Shown here one piece after another: positions 24,932 through 33,007 of a stretch of DNA of 64,000 nucleotides (position 1 is its first letter; every line of letters begins with the position of its first letter). Location: positions 1 through 64,000 of the forward strand of contig NZ_JAEHHL010000016.1 of the NCBI RefSeq assembly GCF_016623495.1, given 5' to 3'. The notes under the pieces were generated by a model, which did no database searches, was not told the origin of the DNA, and saw only the letters and a list, made by a program, of their open reading frames with translations. Position numbers and translations under genes: made by a program. The DNA is from Thermohalobaculum xanthum. Lineage in GTDB: Bacteria > Pseudomonadota > Alphaproteobacteria > Rhodobacterales > Rhodobacteraceae.

Positions 24932-26541
24932 TGAGCAACGTCTTTTCCGACGCGCTTGCGCCTCTCGCCGCGCGGATGCCCAAGGCATTGCGCGAGATCG
25001 AGATACTCAGAGTTGCAGCTCAACTCAATGGCGACGATCACGCCACCTCCCTCGAAGCCGCAAGGCGCGCGGTGCTTGCTTGGACCAAGAAACGTGCGGG
25101 TGGCCCGCTGCCTCGCGCAGCATGGGAATTTCAGGAGTTCGACTACCTCGCAGGCGGGCGTAACAGTTCTGCCGTTCGCATCACCGGCAATGGCGCAGAT
25201 ATCTGGGCTCTCCGAGCGGACGACCCGGATAGGGAGGTAGCCGGGAGAAATTGGACGACCGAGGTCGTCGTCGGCGCACAGCCGGGCCAACGGCCGCATG
25301 TCAGCGCCCGCCTCACAGTAAGCACCACCGAGTCCGAGTTAGCTTTCCAGCCCGCCGTTCCTGGACTCGTGCTCCAATGGATTGACGCTCCTGGCCTTAT
25401 AAGAGGCGGTCGTGAGATCACCTCTTCGCCAACGATGATCGGATCGGAAGGCTCGGTAGAAGACCTGTGCGACTTTCTCGTCGACCCCGACCGCCGCTTG
25501 CCGGTCTACGTCGTAACCCTTCCCGAAGACACGACGACGCCTCTCATCGACGCAGAGGCTGTTGCCAAAGCAACGGCGTGCATCGCTCGCATCTTCATCG
25601 TGCCTTCGCAACTTACTTGGGTTCTCACCCGACGCTTCGGTAGGTATCGCTCGGTGTTCGGAGGCGCAGTCAGAGCTTACATGCCTGGTTTCAACGAAGC
25701 TGATGATCCGTATCGGCATCGACTCTTCCTGTCCGAACGATTGAAGACCGAAGATGATTGGCGAGCTTGCGGGACGTGGCTTCGCAGCACCGCGGCTACA
25801 ACAAGCATCACGGCCAACCGTCTGGGACGGGAGATAATCGACTTCGCGTTCGTCCGAACGGCGAGCCGCAAGCTCCAAGTGACGAGCCTTCGAGAACGCC
25901 GGGCGCCAGATGCAGAGCAGCTCGAAGTCCAAAGACTGCTGAACGAAAGCTTGGAGAAGCAACTCAACGAGAAGGAAAAGGAGATAGAAATCTCAGTGGG
26001 GCTTGCCGCGGAAGCAGAAGAGCGGGCGGCATCATCCGAAAAGGAGTTCCGATCCCTTCTCTACCGCTTCCGCGCGCTCGAGACGCGCCTCAACGCGATC
26101 GGCGCAGAGAAAGAGCCAGCACAACCCCTGCCGTCGTCATGGGATGAATTTCTCGACTGGATCGACGCAGAATTCTCGGACCGAGTCCTTCTCACGCCTT
26201 CTGCGAGGCGTCTCGTCAAGAAGCCGGATTTCGCGGATGTTGAGCAGGTTGCCAGAGCGGTCACTTGGCTAGCCACGGAAGCTCGGAGTCGCCTCATGGA
26301 CGGGGGAGGAAGTCTCCGTGACGCCGCTATCGAAGAAGGCGTCAGGAACACGCTCTGTGGAGGGGATGAGTATAATACCCATTGGCATGGACAGAAGCGC
26401 CTCGTGGACTGGCACGTCAAAAATGGTGGCAACACGCGAGCGCCAGAGCGCTGCCTACGGATATATTATTTCTGGGAGCCGGAGACCCAGCAGATTGTGA
26501 TTGATCATCTGCCGTCTCATCGCGTCACGGCGGCCAGCTGA
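24931..26541 (+). CDS. Uncharacterised fourth gene of the type I R-M operon, coiled-coil protein
   Basis: 536 aa, starting at the ATG at 24931 that overlaps the hsdS stop (TGATG) with GGAGAT 6 bases upstream, so it is translationally tied to the restriction genes. Three parts: an N-terminal alpha/beta region of about 320 residues with no named domain; a coiled coil (about 333-390, LNESLEKQLNEKEKEIEI); and a C-terminal domain of about 135 residues ending in LRIYYFWEPETQQIVIDHLP, a strand pattern that reminds me of RelE/ParE-type small toxin folds, though this is not proven. No membrane segment. Its place in the operon implies a role in restriction, in its control, or as an added defence effector. 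Confidence 0.85.
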   Translation: MSNVFSDALAPLAARMPKALREIEILRVAAQLNGDDHATSLEAARRAVLAWTKKRAGGPLPRAAWEFQEFDYLAGGRNSSAVRITGNGADIWALRADDPDREVAGRNWTTEVVVGAQPGQRPHVSARLTVSTTESELAFQPAVPGLVLQWIDAPGLIRGGREITSSPTMIGSEGSVEDLCDFLVDPDRRLPVYVVTLPEDTTTPLIDAEAVAKATACIARIFIVPSQLTWVLTRRFGRYRSVFGGAVRAYMPGFNEADDPYRHRLFLSERLKTEDDWRACGTWLRSTAATTSITANRLGREIIDFAFVRTASRKLQVTSLRERRAPDAEQLEVQRLLNESLEKQLNEKEKEIEISVGLAAEAEERAASSEKEFRSLLYRFRALETRLNAIGAEKEPAQPLPSSWDEFLDWIDAEFSDRVLLTPSARRLVKKPDFADVEQVARAVTWLATEARSRLMDGGGSLRDAAIEEGVRNTLCGGDEYNTHWHGQKRLVDWHVKNGGNTRAPERCLRIYYFWEPETQQIVIDHLPSHRVTAAS

Positions 26542-26545
26542 CGCT

Positions 26546-27220
26546 TCACACCGCCGAAGGTAGGCCATATCTACGCAGCATTTCTCCATATTCGTTGAGT
26601 TCGTAGACATAACCACCCGGGTTGGTTTCTTGATTGGCACCACCACCGTCAAAGCCTCTATTCGAGAGAAAGCCAATTGCTGACAGTGATGCCGCCACAT
26701 CTCGATCACGCTGCACGCCCGGGGCGAAATCCTTCAGATAATCTAGGTCCGCGACATAGGCGCGATCCACCATCGCAACCAGCCTCATTGCCTTTGAATA
26801 CGAGGCGATTTGACCCACAATATGTGCGGCAATGATCCGCCCGACAATTGCCGGCTTCTCCGAGTCTTCTGCTCGATCTAGGATGAGGAGGATGTTTTCC
26901 CCAAAACGTTCAAGCTCAGCCTTATCGCCCAAATTTTTTATAAAATCCTTGCGAACATCCGCGTCAACTGTTTGCAACTCCCTCAAGAGCCGCACAATCT
27001 TTCTTAGATAGAGCGCATCTCTTATTTCCCTGGCCGCTCTCGTTCCACTCGTGATCAGGCCGAGTATGGGAATGCTATCCAGTGCGCCCGACTCAATCGC
27101 CGCATCAAGCGCGGTATCCCCTAGGACTGCAAGCGCATCCAAGCTATCGGACCCGACGGAGTCTGAAAGCTTGAGGCTCGGAGACGGATGCTCCGCGGAT
27201 TGGCGATCTCGCGACGACAT
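26546..27220 (-). CDS. Hypothetical 224-aa protein, convergent with the R-M operon
   Basis: Not recognised beyond a pattern seen in uncharacterised bacterial proteins: a short hydrophobic/Gly segment (ALDSIPILGLITSGTRAARE) near residues 46-65 followed by a basic IRDALYLRKIVRLL helix, then a helical body with EKPAIVGRIIAAHIVGQI. It may be a peripheral or weakly membrane-associated protein. Only 4 bases separate its stop from that of the 536-aa gene on the other strand. It is the last gene before the tRNA-Arg, at the edge of the element. Confidence 0.75.
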   Translation of the reverse strand: MSSRDRQSAEHPSPSLKLSDSVGSDSLDALAVLGDTALDAAIESGALDSIPILGLITSGTRAAREIRDALYLRKIVRLLRELQTVDADVRKDFIKNLGDKAELERFGENILLILDRAEDSEKPAIVGRIIAAHIVGQIASYSKAMRLVAMVDRAYVADLDYLKDFAPGVQRDRDVAASLSAIGFLSNRGFDGGGANQETNPGGYVYELNEYGEMLRRYGLPSAV

Positions 27221-27323
27221 GGGAGCACCTAGCGACTAACGGTATTGCTTTTCGATCGTCATCCAAGGAGCCCCGCGAGGAGCGTCATCAAGCGGGGTTC
27301 ATAGCTTGCAGGACTTATTGAAA

Positions 27324-27400
27324 TGGCGCACCGGGGAAGATTCGAACTCCCGACCCCCAGATTCGTAGTCTGGTGCTCTATCCAGCTGAGCTACCGGTGC
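27324..27400 (-). tRNA. tRNA-Arg (anticodon ACG)
   Basis: On the minus strand a 77-base cloverleaf starts GCACCGGTAG and ends with encoded CCA. The 7-bp acceptor stem, D arm (AGCTCAGCTGGATAGAGC), anticodon loop with ACG and T arm (GTTCGAATC) are all clear. It reads CGN Arg codons after A34 is edited to inosine. Its 3' end borders the accessory region; the gene is intact, as is usual when integration restores the tRNA end. Confidence 0.97.
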
Positions 27401-27534
27401 TTCCGGACCGTCGAGATCAGGGCCTCGACGCGACAGGGGGCGATTTATCCGGGTCGGGGTTCGAATGCAAGGAGCAATTTTCCCATCTTCGCGCCGTCGC
27501 GAGATGATCTCTGCCCGAGCGGGCGCAAGAGGCA

Positions 27535-28924
27535 TCAGTCGGGCAGCCGGATCTCGAAGGTGGTACCCGAGGGCCCGGTCTCGACAAGTTCGAGCTGGCC
27601 TCCGCCTGCCCGGGCGAGTTCGGCTGCTATCGCCAGTCCCAGCCCGGTACCGCCCTGCCTCGCGCCGCCGTGGAACGGGCGGAACAGGTTCTCGCGCGCC
27701 CTCGCGGGCATGCCCGGCCCCGTGTCGCGCAGGCGCAGGACGGTCGCCCCATCTGCCTCCGTTAAGGACACGGCAACGTCCCCCGGACGGCTCGTTGTAG
27801 CGATGGCTTCGGCGGCATTGCGCATGAGGTTGAGCAGGATGCGGTAGAGGTGCTCGGGGTCCGCCGTCACCTCTGCATCGGCGGGGATCTCGCAAATCAG
27901 GCGGATCGCAGGATCGCCAGCACCATCCGCCAGGCCCGCCGCCTCTGCCGCCTCCTCGACCAGGGGTTTCAGCGCGATGCGGCGCGGCTCGGGCGCGCGC
28001 TCCTCGGCACGGCCGAAATCGAGGGTGTTCTGGCACAGCGAGATCGCCCGGTCGAGCGACGCGATGAACTTGGGCAGAACACGTCCGACCAGAGGATCGC
28101 TCGACATTTCGAGCCGGTCGGCCATCAGCTGCACCGAGGCGAGGATGTTCCGAAGGTCGTGGTTCACCTTTGCCACCGCCTCGCCCAGCGACGCGAGGCG
28201 CGCGCGCGCGCAGTGCCATGTGAACGTCGCGCTGCATGGCGGCGAGCGCCCGCTCGGCCTCGGCGACCTCGCCCAGCCGGCTCCCGGGGGTGATGACGCG
28301 CGAGGAATCCTCGGGGTTGGCCTGGAACGCCTTCATGCTGCCGATGACGCCCATCAGGGGCGCGACGACGAAGCGACGCACGACGATGAAGATGCACGCC
28401 GCGGTGATCAGCGAGATGACCAGCGACAGCTGCAGGATGCGCAGGCCGTAGTCCATCATGGCCGTGCGCAAGGGCTGGGCGTGCAGCGTGATCTCGACGT
28501 GCTCGAAGACCTTGTTCTCGGTCTCCCCGATTACCCGTATCACCTCGCCGTCCTTCTCGACGAAGAGACAGGCGAGAGCATCGTGGATCAGCTCCAACGG
28601 GCCGGCATCCCTGAGATCGAACGTCTCGGCCATCGTCTCGATCGGCTCGCCGGGGAGCACGAGCATGCGCACCCCGGCATCCCGGACCGCCACGTTGAGC
28701 GTCTCGGCATTGCGCAGCAACCTGGCTTGCAGATCCCGCGCGACGAACCCGTCGGGGGCGGCCATCACCGTCATCGCCGCGATCTCGGCGCGGACGATGC
28801 GCTCCTGCAGGTAGTCCATCCGGAAGCGGGAGACCGAAGGGACGAAGATCGCCACCTCGATCAGCATCACGACGAACACGGTGAGGATCAGGAGACGCCC
28901 GGATATGCCAGCCATCACCTGCAT
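27535..28924 (-). pseudogene. Sensor histidine kinase, split by a frameshift in a CG run
   Basis: Two frames together make one kinase of about 460 residues. The first (from 28924) gives a transmembrane helix (about 7-29), a periplasmic sensor region, a second helix (about 165-188) and a HAMP-like linker. At an alternating CG tract (28198-28209) the frame must shift by +1 or -2 to continue as LASLGEAVAKVNHDLRN, the H-box helix, then the ATPase domain with N box (LLNLMRNAAEA), DTGPGMP and GTGLGLAIAAELA. Stop at 27535. The break may be a real mutation, slippage in the dinucleotide run, or a sequencing error. No response regulator is adjacent. If functional in vivo it would be an orphan membrane kinase. 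Confidence 0.85.
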
Positions 28925-29011
28925 TCACATGCCGCTAATGATCTTCCAAACGCCCCGCCGCGCCCCAACCCTCCGGGCCGCCGCGACGGGTTCCAGGCCC
29001 GCAGGCTGAGC

Positions 29012-30436
29012 TTATCCCAGACGGGCCAGAAGTCGAATCAAACGTTTGATCCAGGGGCGACCGAAGATCCGCGGCGTGTAATAGGCCCCCGCCACCCGCT
29101 TCGACACCTCGGAGAGCGTGGGGTATGGCGCGATGACCCCCGCCATCGCCCCGATCTTCAGGCCCTGCGACATGGCCAGTGCCCAAGGCAGGATCAACTC
29201 GCCTGCCTGGGGGCCAACGATCGAGGCACCACGGATCTTGCCGCCCTTCGCGACGACGACCTTGATCAGCCCCTCGGTCCGCCCCTCGGCGATGGCCCGG
29301 TCGTTGCCCGCAAAGTCGAAGCGGTGGACCTCCCAGCCATGCGGCAGGCTTTCCGCCGCCTCCGCCTCGGTCATGCCCACCTGCGCGATCTCGGGGTCGG
29401 TATAGGTCGCCCAGGGAACGATGTCGGTGCGGTTGCGCACCGGCAGCCGGAACAGCGCATTCCGGATCACGAGGCCCGCCTGGTAGTTCGCGACATGGGT
29501 GAACTGGAGCCCGCCCGCCACGTCGCCGATCGCGTAGACCCGCCGGTTCGAGACCGAGCGCAGCCCACCATCCACCGTGACGCCCTTGTCGGTATGCTCG
29601 ACACCCGCCTTGTCGAGACCGAGCCCCGAGACATTGGCGCGACGACCGACGGCCACCAGCAGATGCGATCCCTCGACGGCGTCGCCACCCTCAAGCCCGA
29701 CCCGGATCGCGCCCGCGCTGCCCGACACCTCGGTGGCCTTGGCGCCCTCGCGGATGTCGATCCCCTCGGCACGCAGGCGATCGAGCGCGATCGCGGCGAT
29801 CTCGGCGTCATCGCGTGCCAGCGCCTTGAACGCTTCGAGCACGACAACCTCGCAGCCCAGGCGACGGTGCGCCTGCGCCATTTCCAGCCCGATCGGACCG
29901 CCGCCGATGACGATGAGCCGCGAGGGCCGCTCGCGCAGATCCCACAGCGTCTCGTTGGTCAGGTAGGGCACGCTGTCGAGGCCGGGGATCGGAGGGACGA
30001 AAGGCGAGGAGCCGGTCGCCACCACGAAGCGGCGGGCGCGGATCACATGACCTCCGGCCTCGACCTCGGAAGGGCTGCAGAAGGCTGCGCGCGCCTCGAT
30101 GACCCGGACGCCGAGCCCCTCGAACCGCTCGACCGAGTCATGGGGCGCGATGGTCGCGATCGCGCGCTTCACATGATCCATCGCCGCGGCGTAGTCGACC
30201 GCCGGCTCGTCCGCCGTCACGCCGAACGGCGCCGAGCTGCGATGAGCATGCGCCTTCTTTGCGGCCGCGATCAGGGCCTTGGACGGCACGCAGCCGTAGT
30301 TCAGGCAATCGCCGCCCATGCGGTGCCCCTCGATCAGCACCACCGAGGCGCCCATCTGCGCCGCGCCCGCCGCGACCGACAGCCCGCCCGAGCCACCACC
30401 GATCACGCACAGATCCGTATCGATCCAGTCCGACAT
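29012..30436 (-). CDS. FAD-dependent pyridine nucleotide-disulfide oxidoreductase (MerA/Lpd-like)
   Basis: 474 aa. FAD-binding GGGSGG near residue 12, redox-active cysteines in GGDCLNYGCVPSK, an NAD(P) Rossmann segment VIGGGPIGLEMAQ and a second FAD motif YAIGDVAGG, then the dimerisation domain. The typical C-terminal HPT catalytic His of dihydrolipoamide dehydrogenase is replaced (APYPTLSE), and it lacks the mercury-binding domain and terminal Cys pair of MerA, so it is neither enzyme in the strict sense. The start at 30436 has GGAGTGAG upstream. It follows the TVP38 gene by 46 bases; this pairing is seen in many bacteria and suggests a shared membrane redox role, unproven. Confidence 0.9.
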   Translation of the reverse strand: MSDWIDTDLCVIGGGSGGLSVAAGAAQMGASVVLIEGHRMGGDCLNYGCVPSKALIAAAKKAHAHRSSAPFGVTADEPAVDYAAAMDHVKRAIATIAPHDSVERFEGLGVRVIEARAAFCSPSEVEAGGHVIRARRFVVATGSSPFVPPIPGLDSVPYLTNETLWDLRERPSRLIVIGGGPIGLEMAQAHRRLGCEVVVLEAFKALARDDAEIAAIALDRLRAEGIDIREGAKATEVSGSAGAIRVGLEGGDAVEGSHLLVAVGRRANVSGLGLDKAGVEHTDKGVTVDGGLRSVSNRRVYAIGDVAGGLQFTHVANYQAGLVIRNALFRLPVRNRTDIVPWATYTDPEIAQVGMTEAEAAESLPHGWEVHRFDFAGNDRAIAEGRTEGLIKVVVAKGGKIRGASIVGPQAGELILPWALAMSQGLKIGAMAGVIAPYPTLSEVSKRVAGAYYTPRIFGRPWIKRLIRLLARLG

Positions 30437-30482
30437 GTGTCTCACTCCGATGATCCGTTCGGGTCCGCCGCTTGGGCGCCAG

Positions 30483-31229
30483 TCACACGCCACGGCCGCG
30501 CAGCCTGCGCAGGACCACCGGCAACGCAGAAAGCGCGGCGAGCCCCAGAAGCGGCCCCAGCACGCCGGGCGTGAAGATCACACCGAGATCCGGCTTGTCG
30601 CCCAGCTCGAGCACCGAGCCGAGGCCGGCACCGACCGAGGCGTAGACCGCGGTGCCGGGAATGATCCCGACCAGCGTCGTCCAGGCAAAGGTGCGTAGCT
30701 TGACGCCGAGAAACGCGGGAGCAAGGTTGGCGACGAAGAAGGGGATCGCCGGCACGAGCCGCATGATCAGAAGGTAGCTGACCTCGCCCTCGCGAAAGCC
30801 CGCCTCGACACGCGTGAGCCATGCGCCCGCCTTCTCGTGCAACAGCGCGCCGAGCGAGCTGCGAGCGGCGCAGAAGATCAGGATCGCACCCACTGTCGCT
30901 GCCACCACGGTCAACGAGGTCGCAAGCGGCGTGCCGAACAGGAAGCCGCCGCCGATGGTCAGCCACACCGCGCCCGGGATCGAGAAAGCGACGGCGACGA
31001 TGTAGAGCCCCATGTAGATCGCGATGGCGAGCACAAAGTTCCGGTCGCGGAACGCCGTCAGGGCATCCCGGTTCTCCGAGAGGGCATCGAATCTCAGATA
31101 GTCGCGGCCATAGACGAAGGCGACGAGCGCGCCCGCGGCGATCAGCGCGAGCGGGAGCCAGCGGAGGATCCCGCTCCGTCGCGTATCATGGGTTTCAAGC
31201 TCGCTCTTCACGGTTTCACCTAGGGACAT
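30483..31229 (-). CDS. TVP38/TMEM64 family membrane protein
   Basis: 248 aa. Several hydrophobic helices (first LPLALIAAGALVAFVYG; later AIYMGLYIVAVAFSIPGA, VAATVGAILIFCAARSSLG, AWTTLVGIIPGTAVYASVG) and the SNARE-associated/VTT motif FLFGTPL with LIMRLVPAIPFF and GIIPGT identify the DedA-related TVP38 family, probably acting in lipid or membrane handling. The ATG at 31229 has GGAGAGGGG upstream; the frame continues far upstream but without signal. First gene of a two-gene operon with the flavin oxidoreductase. Confidence 0.92.
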   Translation of the reverse strand: MSLGETVKSELETHDTRRSGILRWLPLALIAAGALVAFVYGRDYLRFDALSENRDALTAFRDRNFVLAIAIYMGLYIVAVAFSIPGAVWLTIGGGFLFGTPLATSLTVVAATVGAILIFCAARSSLGALLHEKAGAWLTRVEAGFREGEVSYLLIMRLVPAIPFFVANLAPAFLGVKLRTFAWTTLVGIIPGTAVYASVGAGLGSVLELGDKPDLGVIFTPGVLGPLLGLAALSALPVVLRRLRGRGV

Positions 31230-31553
31230 GTCCCCTCTCCGTTGCAAGGGTGTTGGCGTCAGTCTGCGCGGAAGTTGTGAAGACGCGATGCGACATTCCA
31301 CAGGTCTCACGCGGGCTTGAAGAATCGCGAGAACTGTTACGGTCTGCGGCACCTCGCCGATGGCGTCGCCGCCGACGACTTGTCGGGCAGCAGCGCGCCG
31401 GCTCCGCCTGCTTGCCGTATCGGGCGACGTTGACTCGCACACCCCCATTCGCTATAGGCCACGGCTCTGAGACATTCGGGCGTTCGGGCTCCGCACGCTC
31501 ACCGAGACCATCGGCCGCCAGCGCCAGAGCGGGGCCGGTTACTGGAGGAAAAA
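31230..31553. other. Divergent promoter region of TVP38 and rpmH
   Basis: No gene. It contains the candidate rpmH promoter at 31430-31458 and the rpmH ribosome binding site (GGAGG at 31544-31548). The TVP38 promoter must lie at the left end; no good match stands out. Confidence 0.5.
31430..31458 (+). promoter_or_regulatory. Candidate sigma-70 promoter of rpmH
   Basis: TTGACT at 31430-31435 and TATAGG at 31453-31458 are separated by 17 bases, about 95 bases before the rpmH start. It is a good match to the housekeeping consensus and suits a highly expressed ribosomal gene. Confidence 0.6.
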
Positions 31554-31688
31554 ATGAAGCGCACCTACCAGCCGAGCAGGCTCGTCCGGAAGCGCCGCCA
31601 CGGTTTCCGCGCCCGCATGGCGACCGCGAACGGCCGCAAGATCGTCGCGCGCCGCCGCCGGCAGGGCCGCAAGCGCCTTTCGGCCTGA
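31554..31688 (+). CDS. rpmH: 50S ribosomal protein L34
   Basis: 44 aa, the universal short and very basic L34 (MKRTYQPS start, [29 protein letters not shown] end). It is a late-assembling large-subunit protein. Too short for usual gene finders, but unmistakable. Ribosome binding site GGAGG. It is followed 35 bases later by rnpA, the conserved bacterial order. Confidence 0.99.
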   Translation: MKRTYQPSRLVRKRRHGFRARMATANGRKIVARRRRQGRKRLSA

Positions 31689-31723
31689 TTTTCCGCTGGG
31701 GCGCGCGCCCGTTGGGAAGCGCC

Positions 31724-32167
31724 ATGGACAGCGAGAACGAGACCATCGAACCGCCGGCCCGGCATGACGCCGTGGCCGGCGGTCCGCGTATTTCGGGTGC
31801 GCCGCCCGAGACGCTGAAGAAGCGTGCCGAGTTCCTTGCCTGCGCACGCGCGCTCAAGCAGGCGATGCCGGGCGTGATCGTCCAGGCGCGCCGGCGAAGC
31901 CCCGCCGACACCGCCGCACCCCGCGTTGGCTATACCTGTTCGAAGAAGGTTGGCGGCGCGGTCGAGCGCAACCGCGCCAAGCGCAGGCTGCGCGAGGCGG
32001 CGCGCGCGGTGATCCCGGCGCTGGGGCGTCCGGGCTGGGACTACGTGCTGATCGGCCGGGCCGGCGCGACCGCGGCGCGCCCCTTCGAGACGCTGATCGC
32101 GGACCTCGAAGCCGCGCTCGCGCGCCTGCATGCGCCGCGCGGTGGCGGGGAGCGGGGGCGGGAATGA
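31724..32167 (+). CDS. rnpA: Ribonuclease P protein component
   Basis: 147 aa, protein cofactor of RNase P, which removes 5' leaders of tRNA precursors. The signature RNR motif is seen (VERNRAKRRLREA, residues about 80-93), after VGYTCSKKVGGA. It carries a longer N-terminal extension (about 25 residues, acidic and Pro-rich) than in E. coli, as is usual in alphaproteobacteria. Start at 31724 has GGGAAG upstream. The stop overlaps the yidD start (ATGA). Confidence 0.97.
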   Translation: MDSENETIEPPARHDAVAGGPRISGAPPETLKKRAEFLACARALKQAMPGVIVQARRRSPADTAAPRVGYTCSKKVGGAVERNRAKRRLREAARAVIPALGRPGWDYVLIGRAGATAARPFETLIADLEAALARLHAPRGGGERGRE

Positions 32168-32406
32168 GCCCGCTTGCCCGGCTCCTCGCCTTGCCGGTGC
32201 AGGCTTACCGCCTCGTCCTCAGCCCCTGGCTCGGGCACAGCTGCCGCTTCCAGCCGACCTGCTCGGCCTATGCGCTCGAGGCGCTGGAGAAGCATGGCGC
32301 ATGGCGCGGGTTCTGGCTCACGGTGCGCCGACTGCTGCGCTGCCGGCCGGGCGGCGGTTCGGGCTACGACCCGGTGCCCGATCCTCCGCCCCGCCGCGGC
32401 GGCTGA
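32164..32406 (+). CDS. yidD: Membrane protein insertion efficiency factor YidD
   Basis: 80 aa. The YidD core is intact: SCRFQPTCSAYALEALEKHG with the conserved cysteines, then RLLRCRPGG. It associates with the inner membrane and helps YidC-dependent insertion. Its start overlaps rnpA, the usual arrangement. yidC, often next, is not found here; a DUF486 gene follows instead. Confidence 0.97.
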   Translation: MSPLARLLALPVQAYRLVLSPWLGHSCRFQPTCSAYALEALEKHGAWRGFWLTVRRLLRCRPGGGSGYDPVPDPPPRRGG

Positions 32407-32483
32407 GCCCCGCGCCGCGCGCCCGGCGCATGCCACGCCCGCCCGCGCCCGAACCGCGCCTCCCCTTCATCGCGAGTCCGTAA

Positions 32484-32822
32484 ATGAGCCCCCAGATCAC
32501 CGCGATCGGCCTGCTCACCCTGTCAAACGTCTTCATGACCTTCGCCTGGTATGGCCACCTGAAGTTCAAGGCCGCGCCGCTGGCGACGGTCGTCCTGATC
32601 AGCTGGGGCATCGCGTTCTTCGAGTACTGCCTGCAGGTCCCGGCCAACCGCATCGGCCACAGCGTCTTCAGCACGGCCGAGCTCAAGACCATCCAGGAGG
32701 TCATCACCCTCACGGTCTTCGCGGTGTTCTCGGTGACCTATCTGGGCGAGGCGCTCCGCTGGAACCACCTGCTGGGCTTCGGGCTGATCGCCTGTGGTGC
32801 CTTCTTCGTGTTCCAGAAGTGA
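32484..32822 (+). CDS. DMT-family small membrane protein (DUF486)
   Basis: 112 aa with four hydrophobic segments (GLLTLSNVFMTFAWYGHLKF; ATVVLISWGIAFFEYCLQV; VITLTVFAVFSVTYLG; LLGFGLIACGAFFVFQ) and the family motif FEYCLQVPANRIG. These are half-size relatives of the drug/metabolite transporters that probably dimerise; the substrate is unknown. It lies 77 bases after yidD. Confidence 0.93.
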   Translation: MSPQITAIGLLTLSNVFMTFAWYGHLKFKAAPLATVVLISWGIAFFEYCLQVPANRIGHSVFSTAELKTIQEVITLTVFAVFSVTYLGEALRWNHLLGFGLIACGAFFVFQK

Positions 32823-32894
32823 CCGCCCGGGGTTGCGCGCCGCGCCTTTGCGCTTAATTTCGCCGCGCGGCTGATGTAGAGCCGGGGACGCATC

Positions 32895-32980
32895 GCGGGC
32901 GTGATGGAACTGGTAGACATACCGGACTTAAAATCCGGAGGCCTTGCGCCGTGCGGGTTCGACCCCCGCCGCCCGCACCA
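32895..32980 (+). tRNA. tRNA-Leu (anticodon TAA)
   Basis: An 86-base class II tRNA with a 7-bp acceptor stem (GCGGGCG with CGCCCGC), long variable arm, anticodon loop CTTAAAA giving TAA, T arm (GGGTTCGACCC) and encoded CCA. Reads UUA codons, rare in this GC-rich genome. Confidence 0.97.
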
Positions 32981-33007
32981 GATGCACGCCCCCTGCCCGC
33001 GCGCCCG

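Larger units (their letters stand above)
3815..27327. mobile_element. Putative integrative genomic island inserted at tRNA-Arg
   Basis: The right limit is drawn at the 3' end of tRNA-Arg(ACG), where dense core synteny begins. The island contains an intact tyrosine integrase, an integrase remnant, regulators, nucleases and a type I R-M operon. The left limit is only the integrase end; the true left end, possibly beyond position 1, is unknown because no second copy of the tRNA 3' sequence is seen. There may be two stacked elements. Confidence 0.55.

Noticed and set aside
27299-28924. Continuous 541-codon frame as one protein
   Set aside because: After the CG run it leaves the kinase frame, becomes Arg/Pro/Gly-rich and runs through the tRNA-Arg gene; the real kinase continues in another frame.
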